Assembly (NCBI GenBank): GCA_964384485.1
Contig: CAYLLE010000139.1
Span: 1 to 9,405, forward strand
Reading direction: 5' to 3'
DNA length: 9,405 bases
DNA from: CAYLLE01 sp964384485
GTDB lineage: Bacteria > Spirochaetota > Spirochaetia > CAYLLE01
Under the pieces are notes generated by a model. That model made no database searches and was not told where the DNA came from. It worked only from the letters and a program-made list of their open reading frames with translations. Shown one piece after another: positions 6,693-9,405 of the stretch. How positions within the stretch are numbered: the first letter of the stretch is position 1; every line of letters begins with the position of its first letter. A program made the translations under genes and the position numbers.

Positions 6693-7446
6693 GGATAACC
6701 TCTTCGAGATACACGGTTTCCATAATTTCCGCTATCTCTATCATCCTTGCGAGTTTTTCCTTGGTGTACTCCCGGTTCAGCCGTTCAAGTCTTTGCAGGA
6801 TCCCTATAATGAAATCCGCCGCCCGGCCTTCCTCCGGGGAGGTCTGCGCGGCTTTAACTTCCTCCAATACGGCGATCGATTCTTCTATTAGCTTTTCATC
6901 CTGACCGGCTGAGGTAAGGTATTTCACCTTCCGGATCATTTTCCTGCTTTCCCGGTGGCTTATCGAACTGTTTGCCTGAACGACCAGGTCTTCGGTAATG
7001 TCCGCGCGGGAAGGATTTTCTTTTTCGGAAAGCACATTTTCAATGTATCCCAGGGTTTTATTCTCGATATCCGCGGAAGTTTTATATGCCGAAATTACAT
7101 CGATCCCGGCGTGAATCGCCTTCCAGAACCTGCCGTACCGGGCGATGATTTTCGGCATGCGGGGGAGATAATGGATCAGTTTAACCGGACTTTTTAGAAT
7201 ATCGGTCAGGACATCCATCGATTTATCCCGTTCTTCCCGTTCCTCTACCGGCGGATACATCACCTCCTTGAAGAGAGCCACGATACGGTCTATATCTTCC
7301 TGCTCTATACCGGACATCAAGCCTTTCTCCCGAATTCGCGGAATCTGCAGCAACTGGTTCCGGCTGTACCTTTTTTCGATCAGGCTGTGGAATTTGGTTA
7401 CCATTTCCTTTCTGATTTCGTCGGTTGGGAGTGTATCAGACTTCAT
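6676..7446 (-). CDS. Hypothetical helical cytoplasmic protein
   Basis: I do not recognise this 256-residue protein. It has no signal peptide, membrane segment, cysteine or known nucleotide-binding motif. It is rich in charged residues and predicted-helix patterns throughout, for example near 186-200 (IEESIAVLEEVKAA) and 209-250 (FIIGILQRLERLN then KLARMIEIAEIMETVYLEEV). It looks like an all-helical scaffold or regulatory protein. A more distinctive middle section (84-120) contains SPVKLIHYLPRMPKIIARYG and FWKAIHAGIDVISAY. The ATG at 7446 is preceded by a weak AGGGAAAG. That the gene is real is supported by its long open frame, by codon use like its neighbours, and by its own divergent control region with the FAD oxidoreductase. 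Its 3' end overlaps the dehydrogenase by 17 bases. Confidence 0.75.
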   Translation of the reverse strand: MKSDTLPTDEIRKEMVTKFHSLIEKRYSRNQLLQIPRIREKGLMSGIEQEDIDRIVALFKEVMYPPVEEREERDKSMDVLTDILKSPVKLIHYLPRMPKIIARYGRFWKAIHAGIDVISAYKTSADIENKTLGYIENVLSEKENPSRADITEDLVVQANSSISHRESRKMIRKVKYLTSAGQDEKLIEESIAVLEEVKAAQTSPEEGRAADFIIGILQRLERLNREYTKEKLARMIEIAEIMETVYLEEVILRDAE

Positions 7447-7455
7447 GCTTTCCCT

Positions 7456-7483
7456 AAGATACTAATTTTTGGATTAAATCCAA
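7456..7483 (-). promoter_or_regulatory. Candidate promoter for the hypothetical gene
   Basis: On the minus strand, TTGGAT (7483-7478) and TATCTT (7461-7456) with a 16-base spacer form a fair sigma-70-like promoter about 10-15 bases before the start codon. The -35 lies within the palindrome at 7467-7485, so a protein bound there would block it. The leader would be only a few bases long, which weakens the call. Confidence 0.33.
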
Positions 7484-7485
7484 AA
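7467..7485. promoter_or_regulatory. Perfect 19-base palindrome, candidate operator
   Basis: TTTTGGATTAAATCCAAAA has perfect 9-base arms around a single central A (7476). With one central base it is a poor RNA hairpin but a typical dyad for a dimeric regulator. It lies 21 bases before the hypothetical gene and overlaps its candidate -35. The half-site TGGATT recurs in the dyad at 7550-7569. Confidence 0.55.
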
Positions 7486-7549
7486 TCATCTGCGAAGCAG
7501 CAATACCCGGTGACGCCGTTTTATGAAACTGCTGTTTCCCAAGGGTATG

Positions 7550-7569
7550 AATCCACCGATCACTGGATT
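7550..7569. promoter_or_regulatory. Second dyad with the same half-site, candidate operator
   Basis: AATCCA (7550-7555) and TGGATT (7564-7569) are inverted around an 8-base spacer. They are the same half-sites as in the palindrome at 7467-7485 but in the opposite orientation. The right arm touches the TATAAT of the FAD oxidoreductase gene, so binding here would interfere with that promoter. Six-base arms can occur by chance; the shared half-site is what makes it credible. Confidence 0.38.
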
Positions 7570-7574
7570 ATAAT
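7569..7574 (+). promoter_or_regulatory. -10 element for the FAD oxidoreductase gene
   Basis: A consensus TATAAT ends six bases before the ATG at 7580, so transcription from it would begin at or next to the start codon. The -35 is weak (TATGAA at 7546-7551 at a 17-base spacing). A promoter that depends on an activator, or one further upstream, is the alternative. Confidence 0.4.
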
Positions 7575-7579
7575 GAACC

Positions 7580-8965
7580 ATGCATAAAACTCTGCCCTTT
7601 ACAGCAAAAGTTCCGGTTACCGGTTCATACGACGCGATTGTCGCGGGCGGCGGACCCGCGGGGTGCGCCGCAGCGCTGTCTGCCGCCCGGATGGGTCTCT
7701 CGGTCCAGCTTCTTGAATCGGAAGGCTGCTTAGGCGGCACAGCCGTCAGCGGTCTGGTTTCCCACTGGCTCGGGGGAAGGACCGAAGACTGCAGCCGATG
7801 GGTAGTGGGCGGTATCTTCCGGGAACTCTCCGAGGAGGGAGCTTCCCGGGGATTCGCGGAGATTCCCCGTCCCGAACCCGGGGGCGGGTATAACCCCCGG
7901 GGATGGAATACCGGCCGGGGAGGAGTTCTTACCGCGGGAATACCTATCGACCCGAACGGGATGTCTCTCCTGTACGAAGAAAAGATGGAACAGGCTGGAG
8001 TGCATCTCCTTTTAAAAACAACGTGTATCGACATTTTTCAGCGGGACAACGGAATTAGTCACGGGGTTTTCCATAATAAATCGGGACTACAGGCGGCAGA
8101 GGGGAAGGTTTTTATCGACGCTACCGGTGACGCCGATCTGGCCTTTCTTTCGGGATGTGATACCCGGCTCGGCAGGGAAGAAGACCGGCTTATGACCCCG
8201 GTGACCCTGCAGTTTCACAGCAACCGGATAGACGGGAGAGCGTTAAAAGAATACATCGATAAAAATGATGCCCCCCGTTTTCTGGAAGAGATTGAGAAGT
8301 GGCAGGATGACGGAATTTGGCCCTTCGCCTGGAACCGGTTTATTACGGTCCGGCTGCTGGATGATGATACCTTCCTGGTGAACAGTCCCAGAATCACCGG
8401 AATTGACGGAACCGACGGTGAATCGGTCACCCGGGGTATAACCATGGGCCGGAAAGAGATCTATCAGCTTCTGGACATCATGCGGAACCATATTCCCGGG
8501 TGCGGGAAGGCCAGGATAAAGGCCGTTGCTTCCAGCCTGGGGGTGCGCGAGACCAGACGCATCCGGGGTGCTTTCGAGTTGTCGGTGGATGATCTTGTAT
8601 CCGGAGCCGGGTTCCCCGATACCGTGGGATTTTCGGCATACTGCTGGGATCTGCCCGACCCGGAGAAACCCAGTCATCAGCCTATGTCAGGAAAAACCCG
8701 GAAAAAAGCAATCACCCCGATACCGTACCGGATAATGCTTCCGGAGCCGGTAACCAATCTTATCTGTCCCGGACGGGCCGTGAGTGTGGAACGGGATGTT
8801 CTCGGTCCTATCCGGGTAATGGCCCCGGCCATGGCGATGGGGGAAGCGGCAGGGAACGCCGCATACCGGGCGGTACGGGAAGGTGTCGCCTTTAAAGATG
8901 TACCTATCCGGGAGCTCCGGGGTGATTTAGCGGAATCAGGGGCCGTGGTGGATTTCGAGGAATAA
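7580..8965 (+). CDS. FAD-dependent oxidoreductase (PF12831 type)
   Basis: A 461-residue cytoplasmic flavoprotein with no signal peptide. The FAD-binding Rossmann fold opens with DAIVAGGGPAGCAAALSAA (18-36) and an acidic residue, Glu46, at the end of the second strand, followed by CLGGTAVSGLV (50-60). Further family marks are FIDATGDADLA (around 179-188), LGVRETRRIRG (around 320-330), CPGRAVS (around 396-402) and a C-terminal IRVMAPAMAMGEAAG (around 411-425) that closes over the flavin. This pattern matches the broad FAD_oxidored group, whose members often sit near sugar-utilisation genes but mostly lack assigned substrates. A stop codon at 7574-7576 rules out an earlier start, and the Rossmann fold begins at residue 18, so ATG 7580 is the likely start. 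No ribosome binding site precedes it. Downstream, a lipoprotein gene begins 60 bases after the stop. Confidence 0.87.
   Translation: MHKTLPFTAKVPVTGSYDAIVAGGGPAGCAAALSAARMGLSVQLLESEGCLGGTAVSGLVSHWLGGRTEDCSRWVVGGIFRELSEEGASRGFAEIPRPEPGGGYNPRGWNTGRGGVLTAGIPIDPNGMSLLYEEKMEQAGVHLLLKTTCIDIFQRDNGISHGVFHNKSGLQAAEGKVFIDATGDADLAFLSGCDTRLGREEDRLMTPVTLQFHSNRIDGRALKEYIDKNDAPRFLEEIEKWQDDGIWPFAWNRFITVRLLDDDTFLVNSPRITGIDGTDGESVTRGITMGRKEIYQLLDIMRNHIPGCGKARIKAVASSLGVRETRRIRGAFELSVDDLVSGAGFPDTVGFSAYCWDLPDPEKPSHQPMSGKTRKKAITPIPYRIMLPEPVTNLICPGRAVSVERDVLGPIRVMAPAMAMGEAAGNAAYRAVREGVAFKDVPIRELRGDLAESGAVVDFEE
7877..7901 (+). repeat. Strong GC hairpin inside the FAD oxidoreductase gene
   Basis: CCCGGGGG (7877-7884) pairs fully with CCCCCGGG (7894-7901) across a 9-base loop. 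It covers codons ~100-108, encoding a Pro-Gly-Gly-Gly-Tyr-Asn-Pro-Arg segment. It may be only a by-product of proline and glycine codons. No run of T follows, so it is not a terminator. Confidence 0.6.
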
Positions 8966-9025
8966 TTAAAGTAAGCCACTGCACGGGTTGTCAAAACCGT
9001 TGTCCTGTGGAATGGTACCGGGATT

Positions 9026-9405
9026 ATGAAGATGAGGTACATTTTTTCGGCGATTGTCGGTGTTCTTCTCCTCGCGGGCTGCGGGAGCAGCGGAGAATAT
9101 CATTCTAAATTATCCGGTGGAGATTATGCTTATGAGGAGCCCCCGGTTCCGCTCTCCTTTGTCTTTGAGGATGTAAATACTCCAAGATTAACTGTTTTTC
9201 GGGAGCAGTTTAATCTTCAGGAAGCGGCCGGAGCCGGTCCGGAGCGGGACCGGATTATCGGACTGCTTAAATGGGCGTATACCCTGGTCCCCTGGGACGG
9301 GAGTGCCCCGTGGCCTAAAGGGGTTTTATGCACCGATAATATTGTGCGGTGGCAGCAATTCCCGGTGATCACATTCGCATTAAAATTTATAAATTGTTTT
9401 ATTAC
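9026..9405 (+). CDS. Partial lipoprotein, possibly transglutaminase-like
   Basis: The frame is open for 126 codons and runs off the window. The start is ATG 9026 or ATG 9032; neither has a strong ribosome binding site. The N-terminus MKMRYIFSAIVGVLLLAGC is a clear lipoprotein signal peptide, lipidated at Cys19, followed by a Gly/Ser-rich linker. Residues ~54-100 (LTVFREQFNLQEAAGAG, ERDRIIGLLKWAYTLVPWDG, PWPKG) resemble the N-terminal part of secreted transglutaminase-like proteins, in which a short helix pair precedes the catalytic Cys-His-Asp core. That core would lie beyond the window, so the assignment is tentative. The last ~45 bases are much more AT-rich than the rest and do not resemble the family, which could mean a sequence change or contig-end artefact. 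It may be co-transcribed with the FAD oxidoreductase 60 bases upstream; I see no terminator between them. Confidence 0.7.
   Translation, partial: MKMRYIFSAIVGVLLLAGCGSSGEYHSKLSGGDYAYEEPPVPLSFVFEDVNTPRLTVFREQFNLQEAAGAGPERDRIIGLLKWAYTLVPWDGSAPWPKGVLCTDNIVRWQQFPVITFALKFINCFI

Noticed and set aside
7573..7587. Four-codon leader peptide ATG AAC CAT GCA stop before the FAD oxidoreductase
   Set aside because: It has no ribosome binding site, and its start codon overlaps the -10 element, so it would not be transcribed from there.
7486..8034. 182-codon open frame on the minus strand over the FAD oxidoreductase start
   Set aside because: It is proline, serine and arginine rich as expected of the antisense of a GC-rich gene, while the plus strand has a clear Rossmann fold.
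8983..9000. Terminator hairpin after the FAD oxidoreductase (ACGGGTT with AACCGT)
   Set aside because: The stem has only six pairs with a bulged G, and no T run follows.

Overview
This is a 9.4-kb stretch of ordinary bacterial chromosome, about half G+C and gene-dense, with short intergenic gaps. It carries nine protein genes. I see no RNA gene, CRISPR array, insertion sequence, phage gene or integration site. Three genes encode lipoproteins with a signal peptide and lipobox, one with a relaxed lipobox (V-S-S-C), so the organism has a cell envelope rich in lipoproteins. Together with saprophytic sugar-degrading genes, this would fit a free-living spirochaete or a similar diderm anaerobe. That placement is a guess, because no marker gene here fixes the taxonomy.

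Layout from left to right. An aldo/keto reductase (90-1088, +) is followed by purA, adenylosuccinate synthetase (1260-2585, +). Meeting purA tail to tail with no spacer are two minus-strand lipoprotein genes in one small operon (3385 to 2586). The upstream one belongs to a small family I recognise by its conserved Gly/Trp/His/Asn motifs but whose function I do not know. A compact divergent promoter region (3386-3515) then drives that operon leftward and a carbohydrate operon rightward. The carbohydrate operon has a cytoplasmic GH3 beta-xylosidase/beta-glucosidase (3516-5639) and a translationally coupled zinc-dependent medium-chain dehydrogenase (5643-6692). An unrecognised helical protein (7446-6676, -) overlaps the dehydrogenase tail to tail. 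A second divergent control region (7447-7579) separates it from a FAD-dependent oxidoreductase of the PF12831 type (7580-8965, +). The window ends inside a lipoprotein gene whose N-terminal half looks like a transglutaminase-like family (9026 to beyond the end).

The GH3 enzyme and the dehydrogenase probably act in sequence on an imported glycoside or its sugar product. The FAD oxidoreductase could contribute another redox step, but nothing in the sequence proves this. The aldo/keto reductase and purA look like unlinked housekeeping neighbours.

No clearly new multi-gene system is visible. The observations most worth following are: two dyads sharing the half-site TGGATT in the 7447-7579 control region; the FAD oxidoreductase start, which lacks a ribosome binding site and sits where a leaderless transcript would begin; the altered guanine-recognition motif in PurA; and the uncharacterised lipoprotein pair.
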